This document shows positions 55,328-63,960 of a stretch of DNA of 64,000 nucleotides, piece after piece (within the stretch, counting starts at the first letter, position 1; each line of letters starts with the position of its first letter). A program made the translations under genes and the position numbers. The stretch covers positions 124,001-188,000 of the forward strand of contig JASCOE010000010.1 of assembly GCA_029959285.1 (NCBI GenBank), written 5' to 3'. This DNA is from Flavobacteriaceae bacterium PS02337 (lineage in GTDB: Bacteria; Bacteroidota; Bacteroidia; Flavobacteriales; Flavobacteriaceae). The notes under the pieces were generated by a model. That model did no database searches and was not told the origin of the DNA. It saw only the letters and a list, made by a program, of their open reading frames with translations.

Positions 55328-56218
55328 ATGATTAATATTAGGAAGTTTGCAGCAATAGATATCGGTTCAAATGCCATGAGGCTGCTGATATCGAATGTTG
55401 TAGAACAAGATGGGAAAGAACCGCAGTTTAATAAAAGTTCACTTGTTCGTGTGCCAATTCGTTTAGGTCAAGATGCCTTTACAGTTGGAGAAATTTCACC
55501 AGAAAATATAGATCGAATGATTGATGCCATGAAAGCATTTAATCTTTTGATGAAAGTACATAAAGTAGAACGTTATATGGCGTTTGCAACTTCTGCAATG
55601 CGCGAAGCGTATAATGCAAAAGAAGTTGTGGCTTTAATTAAGAAAAAAGCCGACATTAAAATCGAAATTATAGATGGTAAAAAAGAAGCGGCGATTATTG
55701 CCTCTACAGATTTGCATCATTTAATAAAATCTGATGAAACCTATCTTTTTGTAGATGTTGGAGGTGGAAGTACAGAGTTTACATTATTCTCTGATGGAAA
55801 ACTAATCAATTCAAGATCTTTTAAAGCCGGAACTGTACGTTTATTGAATAATATGGTTCATGATGTAGTTTGGGATGAAATTGAAAAATGGATTAAAACA
55901 AACACTGCAGATTATGAAGAAGTTACCTTAATCGGATCTGGAGGAAATATTAATAAATTGTTTAAAATGTCTGGAAAACAGCAGGAAAAACCGCTTTCAT
56001 ACATTTACATCAATTCACAATATGCATTTTTAAATTCATTGACTTACGAACAAAGAATTGCCGAATTGGGTTTAAACTCTGACCGTGCCGACGTAATTAT
56101 TCACGCAACGCGTATTTACTTAAACGCAATGAAGTGGAGCGGAGCGCGCCAGATTTATGTTCCAAAAATCGGACTTTCTGATGGTATTGTAAAAGCAATG
56201 TACTACGGTAAAATTTAA
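55328..56218 (+). CDS. ppx: exopolyphosphatase / Ppx-GppA family
   Basis: The protein has 297 residues from the ATG at 55328 (a GTG two codons earlier is also possible). It starts INIRKFAAIDIGSNAMRLLI, with the phosphate-binding loops AIDIGSNAM and FVDVGGGSTEF of the sugar kinase/Hsp70-like fold. It should remove phosphates from polyphosphate or pppGpp ends. The short length (no C-terminal HD or extra domain) is typical of Bacteroidota. It forms sixA-ppk1-ppx, a synthesis and degradation pair on one mRNA. Confidence 0.93.
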   Translation: MINIRKFAAIDIGSNAMRLLISNVVEQDGKEPQFNKSSLVRVPIRLGQDAFTVGEISPENIDRMIDAMKAFNLLMKVHKVERYMAFATSAMREAYNAKEVVALIKKKADIKIEIIDGKKEAAIIASTDLHHLIKSDETYLFVDVGGGSTEFTLFSDGKLINSRSFKAGTVRLLNNMVHDVVWDEIEKWIKTNTADYEEVTLIGSGGNINKLFKMSGKQQEKPLSYIYINSQYAFLNSLTYEQRIAELGLNSDRADVIIHATRIYLNAMKWSGARQIYVPKIGLSDGIVKAMYYGKI

Positions 56219-56232
56219 TATTTAAATTTTTT

Positions 56233-56320
56233 TTTGCCACTAATTTCACGAATTTCCACTAATTAATTTTTAAGTTCTACATTTAAAAAATTAGTGTAAA
56301 TTCGTGAAATTAGTGGCAAA
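56233..56320. repeat. inverted repeat with 32 bp arms before the Crp-like gene
   Basis: The left arm (56233-56264) starts TTTGCCACTAATTTCACGAA, and the right arm (56289-56320) is its reverse complement with one mismatch in 32, around a 24 nt loop. It ends 8 bp before the start codon of the next gene. The TTTGCCAC...GTGGCAAA type occurs as a dispersed flavobacterial palindrome. Confidence 0.88.
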
Positions 56321-56328
56321 CTATTTTT

Positions 56329-56889
56329 ATGAAATCAATTTTTCAGTCTATTCAAGATTTTTCTGCTGACGAATTAAATTTATTAGATGATTTAATAACG
56401 TTTCGAACCTTAAAAAAAGGAGAATTGTTATTGACTGAAAATCAAATTTGCAATGAAATTGTTTTTATAAAAAAAGGAATTCTTCGTTCCTTTTTTGTCA
56501 ATCATAAAGGTGACGAAATCACCAATTGTTTTGCTTTTGAAAATGAATTTATGGCATCTTTTGCCAGTTTTATTACAGAAGAAAAAGCTGAAGAAAATAT
56601 TCAAGCTTTAACCGATACAGAATTGCAGATTCTAGATCGAAAAGCTTTAGAAAAATTATACAAATCGGGGTTTAACTGGCAGGAAACGGGCAGAAAATTT
56701 ACCGAATTAGAATTTGTAAATCTGCACAAAAGAATGGTTTCTTTTCAGAAATTATCGGGAGCAGAACGTTACGAAGAATTGTATCAAAACCATCAAAAAT
56801 ACATACAGTTAATTCCATTGCAATATTTAGCTTCTTACTTAGGAATTACGCCAAGACATTTAAGCCGAATAAGGAAGGCACTGGTTTGA
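56329..56889 (+). CDS. Crp/Fnr-family transcriptional regulator
   Basis: The 186 residues have an N-terminal cyclic-nucleotide-binding fold (about 10-115; LKKGELLLTENQICNEIVFIKKGILR) without the Cys cluster of Fnr or a clear cAMP phosphate-binding motif, and a C-terminal helix-turn-helix (LIPLQYLASYLGITPRHLSRIRKAL). Such short Bacteroidota regulators often control a neighbouring oxidoreductase. The quinone reductase gene 87 bp downstream on the same strand is a likely target. Confidence 0.88.
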   Translation: MKSIFQSIQDFSADELNLLDDLITFRTLKKGELLLTENQICNEIVFIKKGILRSFFVNHKGDEITNCFAFENEFMASFASFITEEKAEENIQALTDTELQILDRKALEKLYKSGFNWQETGRKFTELEFVNLHKRMVSFQKLSGAERYEELYQNHQKYIQLIPLQYLASYLGITPRHLSRIRKALV

Positions 56890-56955
56890 GATATTAAACT
56901 TTTAGATTAAAAGTTTTTCAAGACATTTGTCTAGTAAAATGAAATGTACTAAAAG

Positions 56956-56963
56956 TATTTTTG
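56956..56963 (+). promoter_or_regulatory. quinone reductase promoter, -7 box TATTTTTG
   Basis: TAnnTTTG 13 bp before the ATG at 56977. Upstream, ACATTT (56924-56929) and AAATGT (56942-56947) form an imperfect palindrome region that may bind the Crp-like regulator. Confidence 0.45.
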
Positions 56964-56976
56964 AAAAAACATTGAT

Positions 56977-57555
56977 ATGAAAAAAATACTAATTATAAAC
57001 GGACATCCAAACGCTGAAAGCTTTAATTTCGGAATTGCAGAATCGTACAAAAATGGTGCTTTAGCTTCTAACGCTCAAGTAGAAAATATTGTAATTGCCG
57101 ATTTAAAATTCAATCCCAATTTACAATTTGGTTATCAAAAACGAACAGAACTAGAACCAGATCTTTTAGATGCTTGGCAGAAAATACAAAATGCAGAACA
57201 TTTAGTTTGGATTCATCCCGTTTGGTGGGGCGGACTTCCTGCAATTACTAAAGGATTTATTGATCGTTTGTTTTTACCTGGAATGGCGTTTCAATACCGT
57301 GAAAATTCTGTTTGGTGGGATAAATTACTAAAAGGAAAAACAGCACACATTATTACTACTTTAGATCAGCCGAGTTGGTATTACAGATTATTTTTTGGTA
57401 GACCAAGCGTTAATCAATTGAAAAAATCAACTTTAGAATTCTGTGGTGTAAAACCAGTTAAAGTCAGTTATATCGGAATTATAAAAGGTTCTGAGGAATC
57501 TCAAAGAAAAAAATGGCTCGAAAAAGTCTACAATTTCGGTCTACAAAATAAATAA
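56977..57555 (+). CDS. NAD(P)H dehydrogenase (quinone), flavodoxin fold
   Basis: The 192 residues are of the NQO2/MdaB-like FMN/FAD quinone reductase family: INGHPNAESFNFGIAESY at the N-terminus, the motif HLVWIHPVWWGGLPAITKGFIDR and GMAFQY. It reduces quinones by two electrons and protects against electrophiles. The gene follows the Crp-like regulator and is convergent with dnaX, with only 3 bp between stop codons and no separate terminator visible. Confidence 0.9.
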   Translation: MKKILIINGHPNAESFNFGIAESYKNGALASNAQVENIVIADLKFNPNLQFGYQKRTELEPDLLDAWQKIQNAEHLVWIHPVWWGGLPAITKGFIDRLFLPGMAFQYRENSVWWDKLLKGKTAHIITTLDQPSWYYRLFFGRPSVNQLKKSTLEFCGVKPVKVSYIGIIKGSEESQRKKWLEKVYNFGLQNK

Positions 57556-57558
57556 ATA

Positions 57559-59321
57559 CTAATCTTTTAAATCTAATCCAAATGTTGAACGCAAAAGTTC
57601 GATGTTTGGATTTATTTCTAAGAAACGATTGTAACGATCTTGGTTGTTGTAACTTCTCTTCATTTCTACTTGCTCGTTTACAATAACCTCAATCGTAATG
57701 TCGTGATTATGCAAATGACCTTTTAAATGCCCCAATAAGCCATTCATCTGGCTTTCAAATTCCAGTTTAGATCCTTCGTTTGGTAGCTCATAATAGATTT
57801 TTGTTCCATCTAAAACTGGATCAGTAATCAGTAAGATAGATTCCATGATCTTTAAACCTTTTTGACCTAAACGTTCTGCATATTTGTTCCAATGAAGACG
57901 CATATCAGTTTCGTTAAACTCTTCCGTAGGTAATACAGATGAAGGTTTTACGTAAGATTTACTGCTTGCTTCCAATTCTTTTTTCTTGCGAATACTAGCA
58001 AGTGAAAAAGCAGAAACTTTTGGCGTACCGTCTGTTTCAGTTTTTGGAGGTTCAGGAACTTGAGCTTTTGGAGTTTCAACAGTTTGTTCTGGTGAAACAA
58101 TTGCTGTTTTAGTTTCAGATACTTCTAAAGGCTTATTTTCATTGGAAGGATAAGTTTTAGGACTTTCGACTTCTAACTTTGGAGTTGAAACTTCAACAAT
58201 AGAATAGCCTCCGTTTTTAAAGTAAACGGGTGGAATTATGAATTGCTCAGCTTTTTTTTTTCTCCATCAAAGTTGATAGAGGCTAATTGCATTAAGCATA
58301 ATTCAACCAAAAGACGTTGATTCTGACTCAATTTATACTTTAAATCACAGTCATTTGCAATATCAATTCCTTTCAATAAAAATTCCTGAGAACATTTTTG
58401 AGATTGAACGGCATACATTTGTTGCGCTTGTTCTCCAACCTCCAATAAAGAAATTGTAGCAGGCGTTTTGCTAACCAACAAATCTCTAAAGTGAGAAGCT
58501 AAACCAGCAATAAAATGATGTCCGTCAAAACCTTTAGCAAGAATATCATTATAAGCTAATAAAAGCTTCGGAATTTCATTTTCTAAAAGTAAATCCGTAA
58601 TTGAAATATAAGTTTCGTAATCTAAAACGTTAAGGTTTTCGGTTACAGCTTGACGTGTTAAATTGGTTCCGCAATACGAAACCACACGGTCAAAAATGGA
58701 TAACGCATCACGCATAGCACCATCTGCTTTCTGAGCAATAATGTGCAATGCATCGTCTTCAAAATTGATTCCTTGACTTTCTGCAACATCAGCTAAATGT
58801 TCTTTGGCGTCTTTTACGGTAATTCTTTTGAAATCGAATATTTGACAACGAGATAAAATCGTTGGAAGAATTTTGTGTTTTTCTGTTGTTGCTAAAATAA
58901 AAATAGCATGTTTTGGCGGTTCTTCTAATGTTTTAAGAAAAGCATTAAAAGCAGCCGAAGACAACATATGAACCTCGTCAATAATATATACTTTGTATTG
59001 TCCCGTTTGTGGCGGAATTCGAACTTGATCAATCAAGCTACGAATATCATCAACCGAGTTGTTTGAAGCGGCATCTAACTCAAAAACGTTAAAAGCAAAA
59101 TCTTCAGTCGGATCATCATATCCAGGCTGATTTATTTTTCGAGCCAAGATACGCGCGCAAGTTGTTTTACCAACTCCACGTGGTCCTGTAAATAAAAGAG
59201 CAGAAGCCAAGTGATTGGTTTCAATAGCATTCAACAAAGTGTTGGTAATGGCTTTTTGCCCCACAACATCCTTAAAGGTCTGCGGGCGATATTTACGAGC
59301 CGATACTACAAATTGTTCCAT
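57559..59321 (-). CDS. dnaX: DNA polymerase III tau subunit, made by frameshift at A10
   Basis: Zero-frame translation stops at 58236 (gamma, 361 residues). The A10 run at 58252-58261 allows a -1 shift, or transcript slippage adding one A, into a frame that stays open to 57559, giving 587 residues. The extension starts KKAEQFIIPPVYFKNGGY, passes a Pro-rich linker (PKAQVPEPPKTE) and ends in a tau C-terminal domain (MRLHWNKYAERLGQKG..., ELLRSTFGLDLKD), which in other bacteria binds the polymerase alpha subunit. This strongly suggests programmed production of both gamma and tau rather than a broken gene. Confidence 0.85.
58236..59321 (-). CDS. dnaX: DNA polymerase III gamma subunit (zero-frame product)
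   Basis: The 361-residue AAA+ clamp-loader subunit has Walker A GPRGVGKTT, Walker B with YIIDEVHMLS, sensor 1 ILATTEKHKI and SRC motif in LSRCQIFDF. It ends GEKKKLSNS after the A10 run. The usual four-Cys zinc module after Walker A is absent; the segment reads NQPGYDDPTEDFAFNVFELD. It loads the sliding clamp. A full promoter lies at 59341-59372. Confidence 0.93.
   Translation of the reverse strand: MEQFVVSARKYRPQTFKDVVGQKAITNTLLNAIETNHLASALLFTGPRGVGKTTCARILARKINQPGYDDPTEDFAFNVFELDAASNNSVDDIRSLIDQVRIPPQTGQYKVYIIDEVHMLSSAAFNAFLKTLEEPPKHAIFILATTEKHKILPTILSRCQIFDFKRITVKDAKEHLADVAESQGINFEDDALHIIAQKADGAMRDALSIFDRVVSYCGTNLTRQAVTENLNVLDYETYISITDLLLENEIPKLLLAYNDILAKGFDGHHFIAGLASHFRDLLVSKTPATISLLEVGEQAQQMYAVQSQKCSQEFLLKGIDIANDCDLKYKLSQNQRLLVELCLMQLASINFDGEKKKLSNS
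58252..58261 (-). promoter_or_regulatory. A10 slippery run in dnaX
   Basis: Ten A on the minus strand, preceded by GGAG and followed by GCTGAGC. A hairpin CCGTTT/AAACGG starts 22 nt downstream, which is far for a ribosomal stimulator, so transcript slippage is at least as plausible. Confidence 0.75.
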
Positions 59322-59340
59322 ATTCTTTTTTATTCGATAG

Positions 59341-59372
59341 CAAATATAGTCTGAAAATTACCAATTCACAAA
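59341..59372 (-). promoter_or_regulatory. dnaX promoter
   Basis: On the minus strand TTTG (59372-59369) and TATATTTG (59348-59341) are 20 bp apart, 20 bp before the start codon. Confidence 0.75.
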
Positions 59373-59540
59373 TCTGAAAATCATAAAAGTTTTGGAGGTA
59401 TTTTGAGTGGATTGACTTTGAGTTAGTAACGTTGTTTTTTATTTGAAAAACGATTTTAGATTTTAATCTAAAAATTAGAAAACTATATTTTGTAGTAAAA
59501 AGTTTATTATTTTTACCTCAAAAATAAATTTTGTAGATTT

Positions 59541-60726
59541 ATGAGAGGGAAACAGATAGTAAGACTAACTGAGGCAATTAGACTTATATCAATATTATTA
59601 CTGATATTTTGGTTTTATGATTTTCAGATAAATCATGGTCTTGGCATAACTAAAAATTTTTACTATGTCATTTTTGGGATTTTGGTTATAATGATTAGCA
59701 TATTATTGCATTTAATTTTTAAGAATCAGACTTCAATGTTTGAAAGACATAAAAAAAAAGTAAACAGTGAGAGGGTAAGATATCTGAGCATAATTCTAAT
59801 TTTCCCATTGCTTGTGATATTTCTTTTTGCAACAAATTTTTACACAAAATTTGAAACTGAATTATCAAACTTTCCTGAAAATTCACTTTATCCAGATTCT
59901 CAAAAAACAAATAATATTATAGAAACTCAAAACTTTTCAATAGAAGATTCTTCTGCTGAATCAATTATAGAAAAATATAAAAAAAGTACAACTTTATTAC
60001 AGCCTTATAAATCAGAACATGAAATAAGCTGGACAGAAAGTAAATTTGGAGGATATCCTAATATGGAGTCTTTTTCCGAATATCCAAAGTGTGATGTTTG
60101 TAAATCTTCTTTGAATTTTGTTTTTCAAATTTATAAAAGAGATTTTCCTGAATTTTATTTTCCCAATAATTCTAATATTTTTCAGCTTTTTCGTTGTCCG
60201 AATGATAAATGCAAAGATGCGTATAGTGATTCTTCAGATCATAAAATGTTCCACTATTACTCAAACGTTAATTGTAAAAAAAAATAATGGATTTGTAAAA
60301 ATTAAAAGTATTTCAAATAATATTGAACCAGAAGTTCCAAATTGTTATTTAAAACCTTTGAAAGTTTTTGATTATCCTTATTACGATGAATATGACAATA
60401 AAGATCTAAAAAAACTGAGTGATAATTTTAAAGAAAAATTGGCTGATAATCAGCTTGAAAGATATGTTGCAAAGCCTCATACTAAGATTGGAGGATATCC
60501 AGGTTTTATTCAAAATGTGTTTTATCCAAAATGTACTTGTGGAAGAATCAAAGAATTTTTATTTCAACTTTCAAGTGATGATACAGACGAAAAATCGAAA
60601 TATAAGAATGGTACTATTCACTGGTCAGATCATGGAATAATGATTGGAGATGTTGGCAATATTTATTACTACATATGTACTAATTGCGGAGAAAAAAGTA
60701 TTGAGAGTTATTGGGATTGTTCTTAG
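59541..60726 (+). pseudogene. two-domain Cys-rich membrane protein split by an A9 frameshift
   Basis: The first frame (59541-60287, 248 residues) has three N-terminal membrane segments and a soluble part with SKFGGYPNMESFSEYPKCDVC and CPNDKC. It stops after NCKKK at an A9 run (60275-60283). The next frame continues as NNGFVKIKSISNN and holds a second copy of the same domain (TKIGGYPGFIQNVFYPKCTC, CTNCGEKS), ending at 60726. Removing one A would give one 394-residue protein. It may be a pseudogene, a slippage-expressed or phase-variable gene, or contain a sequencing error. The GGYP-CxxC pattern faintly recalls YwqG/DUF1963 proteins. Function unknown. Confidence 0.7.
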
Positions 60727-60843
60727 TTTATCCATTCAAACCAATTTTACTGGTAAACATATAAATCTCATCACAACATCTTATAATCATTTGATAATTA
60801 ATCTGTTTAATTTTAAAAAAGTTAATTATTAAAAGATAGTATT

Positions 60844-61323
60844 ATGAAAATGAGATCAATTTTATTAGGAATGAGTCTTAGTGTGGCTTTAATATCTTGT
60901 AAGCCAAACGATGCAGATATTGAAAATGCAATTAGAGAAAAACTTAGCGACGCAACTACAGTGCAAGTTAGTGTACATGAAGGTGTTGCAACTATAACAG
61001 GAACTTGCGACGACGAAGCTTTCAAAAAAAATATTGAAAAAAGCGTTAGAGCTACCAAAGGTGTAAAATCTGTAGTAAACACATGCGAACTTGCCAGAGC
61101 CAACCAAGAACCAGCTGCTGCGGCTGTTGTCATCAATCCTGATACAGAATTAGATAAATCAGTTCATAAAGTTGTAGATGCTTATGATGGCGTTAGCGTG
61201 ACAGTAGTTGGCGGAATTGTAACACTTTCGGGAGAAATAAAAAAAGACAAACTGCAACCTTTAATGCAAAGTATACAGGAATTGCATCCTAAAAAAGTAG
61301 ACAACAAACTAATCATTAAATAA
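60844..61323 (+). CDS. lipoprotein with two BON domains
   Basis: The 159 residues carry a lipoprotein signal (ALISC, Cys 19) and two BON-type repeats: IENAIREKLSDATTVQVSVH...GVATITGTC and LDKSVHKVVDAYDGVSVTVVGGIVTLSGEI. BON domains bind phospholipid surfaces and are found in OsmY-like envelope stress proteins. The gene stands 7 bp before the BON-LysM gene, so the pair should be co-expressed envelope proteins. Confidence 0.9.
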   Translation: MKMRSILLGMSLSVALISCKPNDADIENAIREKLSDATTVQVSVHEGVATITGTCDDEAFKKNIEKSVRATKGVKSVVNTCELARANQEPAAAAVVINPDTELDKSVHKVVDAYDGVSVTVVGGIVTLSGEIKKDKLQPLMQSIQELHPKKVDNKLIIK

Positions 61324-61330
61324 GAAAGTT

Positions 61331-61702
61331 ATGAGTTTACAAGATAAATACAGAGAAGTAGCAAATTTAGCATCCGAATTAGGAATTGAAAATTTACAAG
61401 TTAGAGAACAAGACAATGTGCTTTATATCGATGGAACTGCAAAAACTGCAGCAGATAAAGATAAACTTTGGAATGCTTACGAAAAAATAGATCCAGAATA
61501 CAGATCGGCAGATGTTGTTATGAATATTAATGTTGAAGAAAGTGTTTCTAGAGAATATACAGTAGAAATAGGAGATTCTCTTTCGAAAATTGGAAAAGCG
61601 TATGGCGTTTCTTGGCAGGATATTTTTGAAGCCAATAAAGATATTATTTCAAATCCAGATTTGATTCAGCCGGGTTGGAAATTAAAAATACCAACAATAT
61701 AA
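61331..61702 (+). CDS. BON-LysM protein (Kbp/YgaU-like)
   Basis: The 123 residues have an N-terminal BON-like region (about 10-70; LQVREQDNVLYIDGTAKTAADKD) and a C-terminal LysM domain (about 75-122; YTVEIGDSLSKIGKAYGVSW..., IQPGWKLKIP). There is no signal peptide. This matches E. coli Kbp (YgaU), a potassium-binding BON-LysM protein; whether potassium is bound here is unknown. It follows the double-BON lipoprotein gene by 7 bp. Confidence 0.9.
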   Translation: MSLQDKYREVANLASELGIENLQVREQDNVLYIDGTAKTAADKDKLWNAYEKIDPEYRSADVVMNINVEESVSREYTVEIGDSLSKIGKAYGVSWQDIFEANKDIISNPDLIQPGWKLKIPTI

Positions 61703-61724
61703 TTTAATGTTATTGTTGTTTTAG

Positions 61725-61757
61725 AAAAAGTCTGTCTTTGTGATGGACTTTTTTTTT
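61725..61757 (+). terminator. intrinsic terminator after the BON-LysM gene
   Basis: AAAAAGTC and GACTTTTT pair around a 13 nt loop and a T run follows. Confidence 0.75.
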
Positions 61758-61811
61758 TAAGGTGTAGAGGAACAGAGTTGCAAAGGAGCAAAGGTTTTAC
61801 ATATTATATAT

Positions 61812-61847
61812 CATTCCGAGAAAGGCTTGATTCCGTTTCTCGGAATG
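61812..61847. repeat. inverted repeat CATTCCGAGAAA type
   Basis: CATTCCGAGAAA (61812-61823) and TTTCTCGGAATG (61836-61847) are perfect 12 bp arms around 12 bp. It lies between convergent genes. Confidence 0.75.
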
Positions 61848-61918
61848 GCATAGATTATTGAATACTTTTTTGTTCTCATTTTGTTTTTTGTTTGATTTTA
61901 GTAAATCGATTTTGAAAA

Positions 61919-62212
61919 CTACCTTCCTCTAATACTCAAATCAAATAAAAACTTTGCTGTTTCCTGATCTGAATCGGCCGAGAAACCAGCCACATAAACT
62001 CCTTTTTTTCCAGAAGTTGATTTAATTCCGTATACAACTGCCTCATCTGCTGGGTCTGATTCCCCTTCGTATCGATACACATGAACAATTTCAAATTTGT
62101 CAGGATTTCTTTTAATCATTTCTGCATTTCGATTAAAATCGCACGTAAATCCTTTTTCATTCAATTGATCTAAAGCCTTTGAAACAGTTGCGTAATGATA
62201 CATTCTTTTCAT
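61919..62212 (-). CDS. 97-residue conserved-type cytosolic protein
   Basis: The protein has no signal or membrane segment. It starts [20 protein letters not shown] and has an alpha/beta look with [26 protein letters not shown] and [10 protein letters not shown]. Short proteins of this pattern are common in Bacteroidota and are sometimes labelled phosphoribosylpyrophosphate synthetase-like, a name I would not rely on. It stands alone beside the RNase P RNA gene. Function unknown. Confidence 0.72.
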   Translation of the reverse strand: MKRMYHYATVSKALDQLNEKGFTCDFNRNAEMIKRNPDKFEIVHVYRYEGESDPADEAVVYGIKSTSGKKGVYVAGFSADSDQETAKFLFDLSIRGR

Positions 62213-62329
62213 GATTAACCGAATTTAATAATTATACATTTTTAAAGATAACTATTTTAAAATTAAAAAGTTAGCATGAAAGTCATAAAATCGGAAATTT
62301 AAAATGATTATTGTTAGTTCTTAAATCGC

Positions 62330-62337
62330 TACTTTTG
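62330..62337 (+). promoter_or_regulatory. rnpB promoter, -7 box TACTTTTG
   Basis: Perfect TAnnTTTG with a TTG (62311-62313) 16 bp upstream, directly before the mature RNA. Confidence 0.7.
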
Positions 62338-62341
62338 CACC

Positions 62342-62674
62342 GCAGACCGCCTTATCGTCGTCCCAATTAATCGGGAGGGAGGAAAGTCCGGACACCACAG
62401 AGAAGCATAGCGGGTAACGCCCGTCGGTTCTCTCGTTTTTCAGAAACGAGAGGATTAGGACAAGTGCAGCAGAAAGTATGTACAGGTAATGCTGTAGTGA
62501 AACCAGGTAAACTCTATGCGGTGAAATACCAAGTATATCGACATTTAAGAGCTTCTCGTTCGTTGTCGAAGGGTAGGTAGATTGAGTCCACTAGTAATGG
62601 TGGATCTAGATAAATGATAAGGTATTGTCGCGTTGCAAAACGAGACAAGAACAGAATCCGGCTTACAGGTCTGC
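62342..62674 (+). ncRNA. rnpB: RNase P RNA, class A
   Basis: The 333 nt RNA is the ribozyme that trims tRNA 5' leaders. The ends GCAGACC and GGTCTGC pair as helix P1. The universally conserved GAGGAAAGTCCGGACACCAC (CR-I), ACAGAAAGTATGT-type segment, GGTAAACTCTATGCGGTGAAAT and AGAACAGAATCCGGCTTACA (CR-V, P4 strand) are all present in order. T residues follow its 3' end. Confidence 0.97.
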
Positions 62675-62682
62675 ATTTTTTA

Positions 62683-62690
62683 TATATTTG
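62683..62690 (+). promoter_or_regulatory. promoter -7 box TATATTTG of the DctA-like gene
   Basis: Perfect TAnnTTTG 22 bp before the ATG at 62713, right after the rnpB 3' end. Confidence 0.6.
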
Positions 62691-62712
62691 TGAAACTAAC
62701 TAACCCAATTTC

Positions 62713-63960
62713 ATGAATATTTCCACTCCAAATCCTTCTTTAAATACAAAAAAAAGTCTTTTCAAAACCATTGTAACCAATCTTACATTTTGGGTTTTAA
62801 TAGCCATTATTTTTGGCATTTTGCTTGGACATTTTTCTCCAGAAAATGGTATAAAAATGGAATTTCTAGGGAAGAAGTTTATTCAGCTTATTTCGATTTT
62901 TATCGGACCCATTATTTTTCTAACGATTGTTTTGGGAATTTCTGGAATGGGAAACCTAAAAAAAGTCGGACGTATTGGCGTAAAAGCTTTAGCTTATTTT
63001 GAAGTCGTTTCGACCGTTGCATTGGCCATTGGCGTTACGGTTGCATATTTGTTTAAACCTGGAAAAATTGATAAATCTGGACTGACTTTTGGAGATGCAA
63101 GTCAATATACAAAAGGTGCAGCCGAACATTTTTCGTGGCTAAAGTTTTTCTTGTCGAATTTTACGCTTCAAGTTTTGTTGGCGGCAATTGTTTGCGGAAT
63201 TGCATTGAATTTTTATTCGAAAAGAGAACAGACTATTTTGGTTCTTGAACGAGTTTCTAAAGTCGTTTTCTTCGGTTTGAAATATGTAATGTATCTAGCG
63301 CCAATTGGTGCTTTTGGCGGAATGGCATATACAATAGGTAAATTTGGTTTAGCAACATTGATTCCGCTTGGAAAATTGATGCTTTGCGTTTACTTGACAA
63401 TGGCTTTATTCGTTTTTTTAATTTTAGGAAGTATTCTGAAATATTATAAAATCAGTATTTTTTCGATTTTAAAATACATAAAAGAAGAACTATTATTGGT
63501 TTTAGGAACGTCATCTTCAGAAGCAGCTTTGCCAAGTATTATGGTAAAATTAGAAAAAATGGGTTGCAGTAAATCGGTTGTTGGATTGGTAATTCCGACG
63601 GGTTATTCTTTTAATCTCGATGGAACTTCGATTTATCTTTCTATGTCGGTATTATTTATCGCGCAATTGTATGATGTGCATTTAAGTTTCTTCGAAATTT
63701 TAACCGTAATCGGAATTTTAATGATTACTTCGAAAGGCGCAGCCGGCGTTACCGGAAGCGGTTTTATAGTTTTAGCGTCGACTTTAACAGCGCTTCATAA
63801 AATTCCAGTTGAAGGCTTGGCTTTTTTACTTGGAGTTGATAAATTTATGAGCGAAGCCAGAGCCATTACAAATTTGATTGGAAATACTGTTGCAACAATT
63901 ATTATTTCGAAAACAGAACACGACTTTACAGAACTAAACCTAGAGCCTGTATCGGAGTAG
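62713..63960 (+). CDS. C4-dicarboxylate:cation symporter (DctA-like)
   Basis: The 415 residues are a DAACS-family inner-membrane carrier with GTSSSEAALPSIM, GYSFNLDGTSIYLSMSVLFIAQL and VDKFMSEARAITNLIGNTVATI. The SEAR segment at the substrate site is the DctA pattern, pointing to succinate, fumarate or malate rather than glutamate. The gene has its own promoter after rnpB. The 40 bp behind it begin TTTTGCCACAAAGACACTAA, the start of a common flavobacterial repeat cut by the window edge. Confidence 0.9.
   Translation: MNISTPNPSLNTKKSLFKTIVTNLTFWVLIAIIFGILLGHFSPENGIKMEFLGKKFIQLISIFIGPIIFLTIVLGISGMGNLKKVGRIGVKALAYFEVVSTVALAIGVTVAYLFKPGKIDKSGLTFGDASQYTKGAAEHFSWLKFFLSNFTLQVLLAAIVCGIALNFYSKREQTILVLERVSKVVFFGLKYVMYLAPIGAFGGMAYTIGKFGLATLIPLGKLMLCVYLTMALFVFLILGSILKYYKISIFSILKYIKEELLLVLGTSSSEAALPSIMVKLEKMGCSKSVVGLVIPTGYSFNLDGTSIYLSMSVLFIAQLYDVHLSFFEILTVIGILMITSKGAAGVTGSGFIVLASTLTALHKIPVEGLAFLLGVDKFMSEARAITNLIGNTVATIIISKTEHDFTELNLEPVSE

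Noticed and set aside
60118-60287. Separate gene start with hydrophobic residues (MFFKFIKEIF...)
   Set aside because: It is the shifted frame of the first half of the split gene. Only the part after 60287 continues a recognisable domain.
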